Assembly: GCF_023053635.1 (NCBI RefSeq)
Contig: NC_086182.1
Span: forward strand, 29,993,501-30,057,500
Direction: 5' to 3'
Source: Elgaria multicarinata webbii
Taxonomy: Eukaryota; Chordata; Lepidosauria; Squamata; Anguidae
DNA: 64,000 nucleotides
How positions within the stretch are numbered: the stretch's first letter is position 1; the number at the start of each line of letters is the position of its first letter. The translations under genes were made by a program, and so were the position numbers. Below the pieces are notes generated by a model that had not been told where the DNA came from, ran no database searches, and saw only the letters and a program-made list of their open reading frames with translations. Positions 10,975-22,210 of this stretch are shown here, in pieces.

Positions 10975-12460
10975 TAAGGATGTAAGGACAGCTATGCTGG
11001 TTCAGACCAAAGGCCCATTTAGGCCAGCATCCTATTCCCACAGTGATCAACCATATCCCTATCATCAAGCCCTGAAGCAGGACATGAACCCAATAGCACT
11101 CTCCTATTTGTATTGCCTAGAAACTAATATTCACAGGCAGCACTGGAGGTATTATATAGTCAGCATGACTGGCAGCCACTGATACTCAGAGTTTACCTAA
11201 CCAAGCAATTTATTGGCCACTCTCAGAAGGTTGCAGGTCCATTACACGATGTCATTAACATCCAGGACATCCACTGCGCTATCCCCAGTAATCTCACTTT
11301 AAAAAAGATCATAGACAATGTGGCATTTAAAGTTATCTCTGGCATTACACTAGAATTCCACTACTAAATGGTGCTGCTTCATTAAACACAATGGAGCCTT
11401 GTCAAGAAGGGAAGTTTTCAATTCAAAATTATATGGTGAGGACATCAGAAGAGCCCTGATGCTGGATCTGACCGAGGGTCCATCTAGTCCAGCACTCTGT
11501 TCACACAGGGGCTAACCAGCTGTTCACCAGGGACCAATAAAGCAGGACGTGGTACAACAGCACCCTCCCAGCCATGTTCCCCAGCAACGGGTGCATGTAG
11601 GCTTACTGTAAAGAAGCATATAGTGAACGTGGAAAGACTACAAGGGATGAAAGCCCAGTAAGACTGTGGGATTTTTTTCTATGTGTAAAGAAGCTCTTAT
11701 CCTTCAGGGATTTCTCTAATCCCCTTTAAACACATCTAAATTGCCGGCCATCTTTACATCTTGTAGTAGCGAATTCCATGATTTAACCCTGCGCTGTTCG
11801 AAGAAGTGCTTCCTTTTATTTGCTCTGGATCTCCCACCATTTAGCTTCATGGGATGACCCCTTTGGGTTCTAGTATCATGAGAGAGGGGCAAAACCTACT
11901 CTCTATCCACTTTCTCCACACCGTGAATAATTTTAATTACCTCCCTGTACTTGCCCATTTTCTAAGCTGAAAATGCCCATCCCTTACTCCAGTCTCTTTA
12001 CAATTTGAGTTGTCCTTCTATGCATCCGTTCCAGCTGTACAATATTCCTTTTGAGAAGTGGGGACCAAAATTATACACAGTATCCCTAGTGTGGTCACAC
12101 CATAGATTTGCATAAAAGCATTATGATGTTGGGAGTTTTATTTATTTTTATCCGTTTCCTGTCCTAATGAACCTCAACATGGAACTTGCCTTTTTCACAG
12201 CCACCACCCACTGGATCAATATTTTCATCAGACAATCCACCCCAACACCCAAACCCTTTTCCTTATCAGTCACTGCCTGTACAGACTCTATCAGCATATA
12301 TGTAAAGGCAGGATTTTTTAAATTTATTTATTTATTTTGCCCCAGTGTGCATCACATGGCACTTGCTTACTGTGACATATTTGCTCCTTTAATGCCCATT
12401 TCCCCAGGTTGGAGAGATTGTTATGATCCTGTTTGCACACTTACTGAATAGTAAGCCTTA
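10975..12460 (-). mobile_element. CR1-like LINE fragments, - strand
   Basis: Two pieces are present: about 10,975-11,150 and about 11,440-12,460. On the minus strand the second has degraded ORF2 C-terminal coding (KIIHGVEKVDRE, then a NSLLQDVKMAGNLDVFK-like block). Its 3' end carries the CTGGACTAGATGGACCCTC and GATCCAGCATCAGGGCT motifs also seen near 29.7, 33.9, 47.7, 51.0 and 57.2-58.7 kb. Both pieces have many in-frame stops. Confidence 0.7.
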
Positions 12461-12778
12461 TTGAATACTGTGGAGTTTACTTCCAAGTAAACATACGCTT
12501 AAATTAGAGAAATGAAATTCAAGACCACTAGGTGGCAATATTACTAAACTAGCTAAGACTACAAAACGTTTTTATGGAGTAATTTCACAAAGATAGAAGA
12601 AATATCCAGGCTTATCAAACTACAGAGACCCTCCCAAACCACATCCCTTCCCAAATCACCTACCCTTTGTCAGCTGTCACTTCCAGGGAACCGTTGAACA
12701 GAGGATCCCCCCTAAATTGGCTTCCCATTCACTATTCTCTATACTCCTCATATCTAAATAGGAACCCACTGGCTAAAT

Positions 12779-13012
12779 AGAGAGCCAGTGTGGTGTAGTG
12801 GCTAAAGTGTTGGACTAGATGTTGGGAGATCCGGGTTCTAGTCCCCACTGAGCCATGGAAGCCCACTGGGTGACGTTGAGACAGTCACAGACTCTCAGCC
12901 CAACCTACCTCACAGGGTTGTTGTTGTGAGGATAAAATGGAGAGGAGGAGGATTATGTATGCTGCCTTGGGTTCCTGGGAGGAAAAAAGGCAGGATATAA
13001 ATGCAATCAATC
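12779..13012 (+). mobile_element. Sauria SINE (tRNA-derived, squamate-specific)
   Basis: The head contains GTGTGGTGTAGTGG (A-box region) and GGGTTCTAGTCCCC (B-box region), followed by CACTGGGTGAC, CCTACCTCACAGGGTTGTTG and GGCAGGATATAAATG. This order is that of the Sauria SINE family, which is known from squamates and thought to be mobilised by Bov-B LINEs. It is the strongest taxonomic marker in the window. It is not a functional tRNA gene. Confidence 0.9.
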
Positions 13013-13097
13013 ATCTCCATTCCCCGGTGTGTGTGGAGGGATCTATATTCTGACCCATTGAAGGCTAGTGCAGAACCGCTTTTTCAAATGAGATCCA

Positions 13098-13232
13098 CCA
13101 ATCAGATTGGCTGCAACACCAGATGAGCTTTTCTATATAAGTAGGAAGGCTTATGAGGGGTCCACCTCTCTGAGCACAATGAGCCCCAGTGATGAAGCAT
13201 CTCAGCCCCAGTGTCAAATCATCAGCAAACAA
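13098..13232 (+). promoter_or_regulatory. Candidate core promoter and first coding exon
   Basis: CCAAT at 13,098-13,102 is followed by an inverted ATTGG at 13,106-13,110 and TATATAA at 13,134-13,140. An ATG at 13,179 opens 18 codons (MSPSDEASQPQCQIISKQ) that run directly into a consensus donor GTGAGT at 13,233, phase 0. The spacing of CCAAT, TATA and ATG fits a real polymerase II promoter. It could be a 5' exon of the dispanin gene 17 kb downstream, a separate gene, or chance. A LINE fragment begins just after the donor. Confidence 0.3.
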
Positions 13233-13249
13233 GTGAGTTAACCTAGGGG

Positions 13250-13684
13250 TGACCACATCACACCAGTCTTAAAATCTCTTCACTGGCTGCCAATTAGTTT
13301 CCGGGCAAAGTATAAAGTGTTGGTTATCACCTTAAGCCACCGCCCAAACTCAGGTCCTCTGGGAAGAATTTACTCCAGCCAACAAAAACAAGGCTGACAA
13401 CTATTACCCAGAGGACCTTTTCTTCTGCCGCTCCCAGTTTGTGGAATGGCTTGCCAGGAGAGATTTGTCAACTTAACAGTCTTCCAGAATTGAAGAAAGC
13501 CATAAAGAATGATCTCTTCCGGCAGGCCTACCCAGCTGAATTTTAAGATGCCTTTTTTAATGGTGTGCTGCTTTTAAAGATGCACTGGTTTCAAAGTTTG
13601 AATTAGTTTTATGTATTTTATGTTGTTTTTAATTGTGTTGTACCCCGCTTTGATCCAGAGGGAGAGGCGGGTAACAAATAAATA

Positions 13685-13712
<28 letters not shown>
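13250..13712 (+). mobile_element. L2/CR1-like LINE 3' end
   Basis: The sequence encodes a degraded ORF2 C-terminus in + orientation: a TSLHWLPISFRAKYKVLV-like block, then AVPSLWNGLPGE-like coding. The tail is CCCGCTTTGATCC followed by a TTA microsatellite at 13,686-13,716. It is 5'-truncated. Confidence 0.65.
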
Positions 13713-13719
<7 letters not shown>

Positions 13720-13938
13720 ACCTCTGTGAATTTAATGACATACTTATAGTAAGTAACTGTAAATAAATCACTGTAACTAAACTCCCCACTTTCTTGTAGT
13801 AACAACAAAGTTTTCCAGGAAAAAACCACACACACAAGCACACACACACCGGGTAGAAAGCCAGCAGGGATGTAGGAGCTATCCAATGTATTGCACTGAG
13901 TACCACAAGTACAACTACCTGCATGCTAGACAGAAGTC

Positions 13939-14211
13939 ATGTGTGCTCAGTGTAATGACCTCCTGGCTCTCAGAAAACAAGTTTGCTCCCTTGAAGCCAA
14001 AGTTGCTGACCTGGAGAAGCTAGGAGAGGCAGAGAAGTTGGTGAATGAGACTTTTAGGGACCTAATAGCGGTGTTCTACACCATGGGTGGCAGCTTTTCT
14101 GTGGTCATGGAGAATTCCTCAGAAGATGAACAAATATCCTCTCACATTAAGAATGTGCCTCTGTGGGGAGTGGAGACATTTGGTGGTGGGGGATTTGATC
14201 ATTACACATAG
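13939..14211 (+). pseudogene. Possible LINE ORF1 fragment (coiled-coil)
   Basis: This 90-codon frame starts CAQCNDLLALRKQVCSLEAK and continues as a short heptad-rich stretch. A C-x2-C pair followed by a leucine-rich coiled coil resembles the N-terminus of CR1/L2-type ORF1 proteins. No exon boundaries or other domains are visible. A host exon is less likely. Confidence 0.4.
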
Positions 14212-14973
14212 ACAGCTGGGTTTCAGATGGGAGCGTAGATGGTGAATTGGCTGCCTGGTGCAAAGGTTGCAGACATCACATGCAGGGGTGGTCTCAGTAG
14301 CAGCACCAGAAAAAATAAATAAGGGGGTGCACAGCAGGGGCAAAGTGTATTTCTAGGTGGGCAGGCTGTACCCCACATGTTAAGATCTCTGAAAAATAAT
14401 AATAATGGCATATCTCACACTAAAACTGCCATCCTAACCATATATTCTGAAATAAATCATATATTGATTAATTTAGTTTTTTTTAAAAATATAGCATGTA
14501 TTAGCCAAATTCAAATTACAATAAGGAAAAAAGGCTTTCAAACAAGGTAGAGTCACTACACAAGTATTTCCTTGACATTTACTACGCAAGCATTTCCTTG
14601 ACAGAACACAGTGCAGGAAGAACCAGGAAAGTTGACTCTTAATGTAAGGAAATGAAGAGCAAACCGAGACACCTGGGCTCTGTACGCTGTCGAGGAAATC
14701 AAGCAGGGTGGTTCTTTTACCCATGCCCACAAGTATAGGAAAATGGCTCTATAATTCATTAGCACTATAAATCATAAAGTTCATGGCTTCCTGCTTAATC
14801 AAAACATATTTTTAAGGATGCAATTGCTTTCACAACTCAGCTGATGTTGAAATCATGTCACAAGACGGTGTCATGATTTACTGGCAGCTAGAGGATGGAG
14901 TAAGATGTTTTCAAGGCACGCTACCTGCAAAAGAAAACAGATGGAGATTTGATTCCTGTAACTATTGCAATAC
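14212..14973. other. No feature recognised
   Basis: No supportable gene. TTTCCTTGACA-type short direct repeats occur near 14,567-14,602. The last 8 bp (TGCAATAC) are the left flank of the next element. Confidence 0.35.
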
Positions 14974-16927
14974 TCGGGGCGTGATCCGCTTCGCTTAGGA
15001 TTGGAGAAGCAACAGCGAATTGGGGTGATCCCCCTCCGCCTGAGGTGGAGGAGAAGCAAATCGGGGGACTGGAGAAACATGGCGAAGAGAGGCGACCATA
15101 AGCGGAGTGCTCCTCTTTTCGCGGAGCGCTCCACCCGCCATTTTGGATTTTTTCACCCATAGGATTGCATTGTGGAAAAGATTAGTGGATAACTTTTTTG
15201 TTTTTCAAGTTATCTACTTGAAACTTGGTGTGCTTAGAGAGTTGTGGGTGGGGGTAATTTTGAGCCTATTTTCAGCACTCTGCATGGTGTGGTTTGCTTG
15301 CTATAACTTTTATAAAAAATAGGGTAAAAAAAGCGGGTGAGGTACTTTTTTGAAGTGCTGAGAGGCAGATTCAACTCCCAGTCATGATCACCAGATGAAG
15401 CATCCTCCAATCCCAAAGTTGGAGGGGGGATAGGCAAAACGGGATACTTAGTAACTTCAGATACTGGGAAACTTCTCTTTCTTAGTCTCTAAACGGACTT
15501 TTCCCAGTGTTTTTTTAAACAGTAGCCCCACCAAATGCACAAACAAAACCTGAAATCATATACTAAGTAAATAAATAACAGATAGGAAACATAGCACTGC
15601 TACCCACTCTAACCTTGGTGAACAACTGAATGGATGTGGTGCAAGGGGATTAGCTCCCCTAGGGCATGTGGACGTGCCCAGTGCACACACTCCTGCTCTT
15701 GCAGGGTCATCAGAACACTCCAAAGCTTAAACAGTCGAGAAGCTAATGCCTGTCATGAGTTGAAATGACAGGTAGCTTCTTAAAGACTGGTACTTACTTA
15801 GGGCCAGTCAACAATTGGCATATTATTCCCCTCCCCCTAGGCACGTCCACTTTCCTCCTACTGATAAAAGACAGACATAGCCTTTTTTTAAAAAAATTAT
15901 CTACTCCCCAATTCATGGCATGTTGGGATTTCTTTTGAAATGGCCCCATTGAGCTGTCTGCAGCTTTAAATCCCTGAGATACTGGGGTGTCCGATTTTCA
16001 AAAATTCCCCCAAAATCAGGGGAGACTTGGATTTGCTTGAGGCTTGGCATGCATGTGTATACATGGATCAGGTGTCATGGTGCCTAATTTGACATTTCTA
16101 TGTGAAAATTGACAGAGTTCTAGCATGGGACTTGATTTGGGGTGAGTTAAAAGGTTAAAGCCCCGCCAAAAATCAGGGGATGATGGGATTTGCTTGAAAC
16201 TTGCCATGAATGTGGATCTAGATGGCATCTGTGAGGGTGCATGCTTCAAAAAAAAATTTCTGTGAAAATCTCGGAGAAAATCCCATTTCTGAAAATGGGG
16301 TGTCCGATTTTCAAAAATTCCCCAAAAATAAGGGGAGGCTTGGATTTGCTTGATGCTTAGCATGCATATGTACACATGAATCAGGTATCATGGTGCCTAA
16401 TTTGACATTTCTAACATGAAAATTGACAGAGATATCGAAAGGGGTGTGAATTGGGGTTAGGGGTGATGCGTTAGAGGTTAAAGCCCTGCCAAAAATCAGA
16501 GGATGATGGGATTTGCTTGAAACTTGCCATGAATGTGGATCTAGATGGCATCTGTGAGTGTGCCTGCTTCCAAGTTTTTATCTGTCAAAATGTCGGAGTA
16601 AATCCCGTGTCTGAAAATGGGGTGTCCGATTTTCAAAAATTCCCCGAAAATCAAAGGATGCTTGGATTTGCTTGAGGCTTGGCATGCGTATGTATGCATG
16701 GATAAACTATCACAGTGCTGGGTTTGAGGTTTCTAACATCAACAGAAAAAAAATGTAGGCTTTTTTGGATTTCAATGCAAGTCTATGGGGGGGGGAAAAG
16801 CGGAGCTCCGATCCGGATCGGGAGCTTTGCAGTGAACCAGTGCAGACTACAGGCGGAGCGGAGTTGACCCGATCCGGAAGTTGTGAATCTGGAAGAGAAA
16901 CGGATCGGGGGGTCCGTGCACACCCCA
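14974..16927 (+). mobile_element. Non-autonomous derivative of the 12.2-kb hAT family, 1.95 kb
   Basis: The left end (CGGGGCGTGATCCGCTTCGC) matches the transposase-side end of the 12.2-kb element. The right end (GGGTCCGTGCACACCCC) matches its other end. The flanks are TGCAATAC and TGCAATAA, a 7/8 match to an 8-bp target duplication. The interior keeps subterminal repeat modules (GGGGTGTCCGATTTTC, GATTTGCTTGA) and one copy of the TGTCATGAGTTGAAATGACA motif that is amplified in the large element. No transposase remains, so it is an internal-deletion derivative. Confidence 0.85.
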
Positions 16928-17254
16928 TGCAATAACCATTTATGTATTGTTTTTCTAGTCAGAGAAGTACTTACACTCTGTACATGCCTAAATGCCTTGC
17001 TTCTCATTGGTTATTGTATTGCAGAACTGTATTAAGATTGGTGGGAAGGTTCTGCCATTGTATCTCATGGGAACTGACCCTATAAATATGTTAGCCTTTC
17101 CTGAAATTATTGGGCAGTTCCTCAGGTCTTCTGAGACTGTCACCTTGCAGTGCTGCTTGTAATAAACCTTCTAAAGTGAGAGAAATTGTGTCTTGAGAGT
17201 CTGTGACCACCACTCAGCGAACCACGGGGACCCGCCCTTTCGGGTCCCACCACA
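16928..17254 (+). mobile_element. LTR fossil (solo or partial, retrovirus-like)
   Basis: The stretch carries an ordered ATTGG box, TATAAATA, AATAAA, and a hairpin-forming GGGACCCGCCC / GGGTCCC near a CA end. This resembles the U3-R-U5 layout of a gammaretrovirus-like LTR. No internal genes are present nearby. The left edge coincides with the hAT derivative, which may have inserted into it. It is treated as an old, incomplete fossil. Confidence 0.45.
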
Positions 17255-17325
17255 ATTCCTAGGAAAGCCAATGCATGTTGTTGTATATCTAAATTATAGC
17301 TATCACTGGCTGATTAGATTGTCAC

Positions 17326-18290
17326 TCATTGAGAGCGAATGGAGAAGTGTGTAACTCTAAAGAAGTTGAATGTGCCGATCCTTATGCATGCCTGTAAAAT
17401 GATTGACAACAGTTCAAAGTCCAGGGCTTGTGACAGTTTCTTCTCAATTGCCAGTACAGCAATATTACTTAGACGTTCATCACCTGTACTGCTCCTCAGG
17501 CATATCTTAATTTGCTGCAGAGATGAAAATGTTCGTTCACATCCAGCACTTGTTGGGGGTATTGCAATGGCTATGGCACACCGTCTGTGCAGTTCACTGA
17601 AAGACAGTTTCAGTTCTTCAAGAAGAGTAAGCACTTGGTTCAGTCTGTCAATTTTTATTTGTCTTTCTTGTTCATACCTCTCCAGAACTCTGGGGAAAAG
17701 TCTGAGTTCTGCTTCAAATCCATCCATGTCACCGCGATAATGTCTTGCAAATAGTCTGAGTTTTTCTGGATCAAAAAAGTAACAGCACTTGGGACTGAAA
17801 GCGCTAACCTCATTCAAAATGTTGCAATTGTCTGTAAATTGTCTGTAAAGTTCACTAATAGTGTGATCAACAACAGGAAGGAACACCTCAATTCTAAAAT
17901 CAGGGCCAGTTTTTGGATCAATGCTTTCCACTGTTTTTAATTCAGCAACATAGTTTTGAAATTGTTTTGGAATACAGCACATTGACTTTTCTTTAATTTG
18001 CATTTTGATTGAATTTTCCTCTGCAAACATCTTCACATCTGCCATAATTTTATGGAAGTTTTCCTCCTGTTCTCTGAGATCTTGTATTTTATCAGCCAGA
18101 GAATTAAGAAGGGCGCATGCTTGAACCACATCACAATCAAAGTTTTGCAAATAATCTGAGACCATTTTTAGTTCAAGAAGCACTTCACTAGAAAGAGTCA
18201 GGCGAAATACAAAGCTAGTCTCTATTTGGTTTAGAATGCCACAAGCCTCTACACATTTCTCAGAATTTGATTCATCGCTGATTTACATTC
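17326..18290 (-). pseudogene. hAT transposase relic, C-terminal half, ZMYM1-like
   Basis: The minus-strand frame is open for about 300 codons. It ends with the hAT dimerisation region: AIAIPPTSAGCERTFSSLQQ, then KICLRSSTGDERLSNIAVLA. The upstream part (SDESNSEKCVEACGILNQIE, then LQNFDCDVVQACALL) matches the middle of ZMYM1/DUF4371-type hAT transposases. The N-terminal DNA-binding and first catalytic parts are missing: a TAA lies just upstream near 18,286 and no further coding is found. It is a plain DNA-transposon relic, unrelated in family to the BED transposase at 42.0-44.6 kb. The open frame suggests it is not very old. Confidence 0.8.
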
Positions 18291-18504
18291 AAGAGCAATA
18301 GAATTACAGGAAGTAATGACTTTACTTCATGAGAAATTGACTCCAACCATTCTGCTCGTAATGCTTAACCTACTCATCTTCAATGGAATTAGGTGTGTAC
18401 TGGTGACTCTAGTATAGCTCCTGCAGCTTTAACTGTTGTGATGAAGAGAGAATTTCAACAAGAATTCCACAATGGCTCCTGGGTTCCATTAGTTATGCTT
18501 TCAA
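18291..18504. mobile_element. hAT non-coding region with embedded MITE piece
   Basis: The stretch links the relic to the repeat that follows. It holds GCTCCTGCAGCTTTAACTG and GTTGTGATGAAGAGAG, internal motifs of the GGGTGACC MITE family. The same arrangement recurs in the second copy at about 19,830-20,043. Confidence 0.5.
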
Positions 18505-19052
18505 AAGGAATTGAAATAAAGAGCTTTATCACACCAGCGTTATACTGTGCAATCCCTGCGAATTGCGTGCAAAGGACTCCGAAGTTTTCCAGTTAATAAT
18601 CTGCTCTTATTGTGAAGTACTCTGAAGTTTTCTAGTTTGTAATCTGCATTGACTGTGAAGTACTCCCATGCATCCTGCTTTAATTGTTCTATAAAGCCAA
18701 AAGACCCGTCCTATTTTGCTACTTGTTTCCGAGCTTGTCTTCCGAGCAGCCACTGGGGCACAGGAGCAGGATTTGAGATGAATAAAACAAATGCTTACAT
18801 CTGCGTGAGCTTTAAAGATAAAGACTTCAAAATTGGCACAGTAATAGATATTAAGGAGAGCTTTAAGCATATCAAAATTTGAATCAGATTGGGTCATCCA
18901 TTGATTTTTATGATATTTTTTTTATACATTTCCTCCCTTAAACCCTTTGCCAAGGATCTAAAGAATGCTGCCACCCGTGGTGTGATTTACCAACAACAAC
19001 AAAAACAACGTTGACAGCTTAGCGCTGTAGGGGATAATTCGAGGGATGAAGC
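18505..19052 (+). repeat. Interspersed repeat, copy 2
   Basis: Collinear with 2,520-3,066, ending in a CAA-rich stretch and GGGGATAATTCGAGGG. It lies directly next to the hAT relic. A third copy, lacking the last part, is inside 19,339-20,496. Confidence 0.6.
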
Positions 19053-19295
19053 TCAAAGACTGCCAGCCTCAACAGCTTCTGTATGTGGAAGCGGTGTTGC
19101 TATCCACCTTCATCTACACACACATCCAATTACAAACATTAAAAAAACATTCAATTATGTTGTTTTTAAAACTCTCCAAGGGTGACAGGATCGAAGGCAT
19201 GTCATTCTCCATCTCTTTCCCTTCCACCATTTTCACATCCCTCCCAGGCCCTGAAGACGTTTGTTGCAAAAAGCAGAAATCCCAGAGCAAGCCAG
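19053..19295. other. Spacer, no gene
   Basis: Unique-looking sequence between the first relic and the 43-bp repeat. No feature is recognised. Confidence 0.3.
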
Positions 19296-20539
19296 GAACT
19301 GCAGATTCCAGGAAATTGCAGTACTGGGCACATTTAGGCTGAGTTTTTCTGGATCAAAAAAGTAACAGCACTTGAGACTGAAAGCGCTAACCCTATTCAA
19401 AATGTTGCAATTGTCTGTAAATCCTCTCTGAAGTTCACTAATAGTGCGATCAACAACAGGAAGGAACACCTTAATTCTAAAATCAGGGCCAGTTTTTGGA
19501 TCAATGCTTTCCACTGTTTTTAATTCAGCAACATAGTTTTGAAATTGTTTTGGAATACAGCACATTGTCTTTTCTTCTGCCATAATTTTATGGAAGTTTT
19601 TCCTCTTGTTCTCTGAGATCTTGTATTTTATCAATCAGAGAATTAAGAAGGGTGCATGCTTGAACCACATCACAATCAAAGTTTTGCAAATAATCTGAGA
19701 CCTCTTTTAGTTCAAGAAGCACTTCACTAAAAAGAGTCAGGCGAAATACAAAGCCAGTCTCTATTTGGTTTAGAATGCCACAAGCCTCTACACATTTCTC
19801 AGAATTTGATTCATCACTGATTTACATTCAAGAGCAATAGAATTACAGGAAGTAATGACTTTACTTCATGAGAAATTGACTCCAACCATTCTGCTCGTAA
19901 TGCTTAACCTACTCATCTTCAATGGAATTAGGTGTGTACTGGTGACTCTAGTATAGCTCCTGCAGCTTTAACTGTTGTGATGAAGAGAGAATTTCAACAA
20001 GAATTCCACAATGGCTCCTGGGTTCCATTAGTTATGCTTTCAAAAGGAATTGAAATAAAGAGCTTTATCACACCAGCGTTATACTGTGCAATCCCTGCAA
20101 ATTGCGTGCAAAGGACTCCAAAGTTTTCCAGTTAATAATCTGCTTTTATTGTGAAGTACTCCGAAGTTTTCTAGTTTGTAATCTGCATTGACTGTGAAGT
20201 ACTCCCATGCATCCTGCTTTAATTGTGCTATAAAGCCAAAAAACCTGACCTATTTTGCTACTAGTTTCCGAGCTTGTCTTCCGAGCGGCCACTGGGGTGC
20301 AGGAGCAGGATTTGATATGAATAAAACAAATGCTTACATCTGCTTGAGCTTTAAAGATAAAGACTTCAAAATTGGCACAGTAATAGATATTAAGGAGAGC
20401 TTTAAGCATATCAAAATTTGAATCAGATTGGGTCATCCATTGATTTTTATGATTTTATTTTACATTTCCCCCCTTAAACCCTTTGGTTAAAGCTGAGAAC
20501 TGCAGATTCCAGGAAATTGCAGTACTGGGCACATTTAGG
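19296..20539 (-). repeat. Duplicated hAT relic between exact 43-bp direct repeats
   Basis: Positions 19,296-19,338 and 20,497-20,539 are identical 43-bp direct repeats (GAACTGCAGATTCC...CATTTAGG). The 1,158 bp between them are a second copy of 17,757-18,943. It is offset by 1,582 bp at the start and 1,539 bp later, because it lacks about 43 bp (matching sequence around 18,002-18,045). On the minus strand it encodes part of the same transposase (KQFQNYVAELKTVESIDPKT) without the C-terminus. The layout looks like a duplicative insertion that copied the target. Confidence 0.8.
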
Positions 20540-20549
20540 TGGGAGTAAG

Positions 20550-21589
20550 TCCTACAGCTCAATGATGTTGACAAGGTGCTTGGACAGGTTCATGCAACCA
20601 TTTCCATATTGGATCCTTGCCCCTCCTGGCTAATAAAAACTAGCAGGGATGGAAAGGCTGGCTGAGCCAAGGAAGTGATTAATGCCTCCCTGTGAGAGGA
20701 AGTAATCCCAGGCTGTCTGAAAGAGGCAGCGGTGAGACCACTCCTGAAGAAACCTTCCTTGGACCCAGAAAATCTTAGCAACTATAGGCTGGTAGCAAAT
20801 GTTTCATTCCTGGGCAAGGTCCTTGAGCTGGTGGTTGAAGGCCAGCTCCAGACACTCTTGGATGAGACTGATTATCTGGATCCATTTCAATCAGGTTTCA
20901 GGCCTGGTTTTGGAATGGAAACAGCCTTGGTCACCCTGTATGATGACCTACGTCAGGAGAAAGACAGGGGGAGTGTGACTCTGTTGATTCTCCTTGATCT
21001 CTCAGTGGCTTTCGATACCATTGACCATGGTATCCTTCTGGAACATCTGGCTGAGTTGGGAGTGGGAGGCACTGCATTGCAGTGGTTCTGCTCCTACTTG
21101 GCAGGTTGGCTCCAGAAGGTGGTGCTTGGGGAACATTGCTTGGCCCTGTGGATTCTCCAGTATGGGGTTCCACAGGGGTCAGTCTTGTTCCCCATGCTGT
21201 TTAACATGTACATGAAACTGTTGGGTGCGGTCATCCAGAGTTTTTGGAGTGCGTTGTCATCAGTACGCCTTCTACCAACTCCATTTGGTGGCCCAGCTAT
21301 GCCCCTATCTGGACAGGGATAACCTAGCTTCAGACATCCATGCTCTGGTAACCTCCAAATTAGTCAACTGCAATGTCCTCTACTTAGGGCAGCCTTTGAA
21401 GATGGTTCGGAAGCTGCAGCTTGTGAAAAATGCAGTGGTCAGACTGATAACTGGAACCAGAAGGTTCAAACATATAACACCGATTCTGGCCCACTTGCAT
21501 TGGCTGCCTATACATTTCTGAGCCCAATTCAAGGTGCTGGTTTTAACCGATAAAGCCCTACATGGCTTGGGACCACAATACCTGACGGA
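20550..21589 (+). mobile_element. L2-clade LINE ORF2 (reverse transcriptase), left part
   Basis: The + frame gives the RT core. Motifs in order are KPSLDPENLSNYRLVANVSF, DPFQSGFRPGFGMETALV, LLILLDLSVAFDTIDHGILL and GVPQGSVLFPMLFNMYM. The FxDD block that should follow is missing and the frame is broken near 21,220. Later parts (KLQLVKNAVVRLITGTRR, HWLPI) follow in another frame. The L1 at 21,590 interrupts it; its 3' part resumes at 27,559. It is an old, inactive copy. Confidence 0.85.
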
Positions 21590-22210
21590 GGGGGGCGGAG
21601 CTTGGCAGCCTGAGCGATGGCGGGTTTCTTCTGAGGCTCTGAACGGCGCTTGCCGGAAAAGGCAATTATCTCTCTTCTAATGGGCATAAATCTTTGAGCA
21701 ACCGACAGAAAATGATTATAAAACCAACAGGAGCTGGGAAAGTGGACAGATTTGAAGAAGGGAGGTGAGATGAACTATGATTAATGCAATGTCTGTCTAA
21801 ACGGCAACTCTCAAAAGCGAAAGTAAACGCTGACTCTGACGCAGTTTAAAAAGAAGGAATTTACGCTTGCCGGACATTGATTTGTGTTATAACCTTTCAT
21901 CTTTATCTCACATGGGAACGATTGAAATGCTGGCTTTCTAAGGTGGAAGTTGTTGATTGGATTTATTGGCGTGGCGAGAAGGGGGGGTGAAGGGGCGAAA
22001 AAAGCTGCATTTGGCATTCGGTGAGGGAGATGTGGGATGCTGAGAGACTATGAATGATTAAATCTGATCCCCTCTAGTGAATGCTGTTGTGAACTGGATA
22101 TTCCCCCCCTCGTGAAGAAGGAAGTCAGTTTGCTATACAATAGAGAAGCCAGCATGAGTTGCTAAGGAAGTAAGCTACTCTAAGATTTATGCCCTACTCA
22201 GAAGGGTCCC
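21590..22210 (+). promoter_or_regulatory. L1 5' UTR / internal promoter region
   Basis: This 620-bp untranslated leader begins with a G run and GCGGAGCTTGGCAGCC. A GATGGCGGG at 21,616-21,624 resembles the YY1 core found near the start of mammalian L1s. Function as a promoter is inferred from position only. Confidence 0.55.

Noticed and set aside
10547-11068. 173-codon minus-strand frame as a host gene
   Set aside because: Its recognisable part is CR1 ORF2 C-terminus and the rest is LINE flank.
12779-12880. tRNA gene
   Set aside because: The A- and B-box motifs belong to a Sauria SINE; no cloverleaf with acceptor stem is present.
13939-14211. Host coiled-coil exon
   Set aside because: No splice sites frame it and it resembles a LINE ORF1 start; kept only as a low-confidence relic.
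17326-18290. Domesticated host gene from a hAT transposase
   Set aside because: Only the C-terminal half is open, a stop precedes it, and two more damaged copies lie nearby, which fits a relic better.
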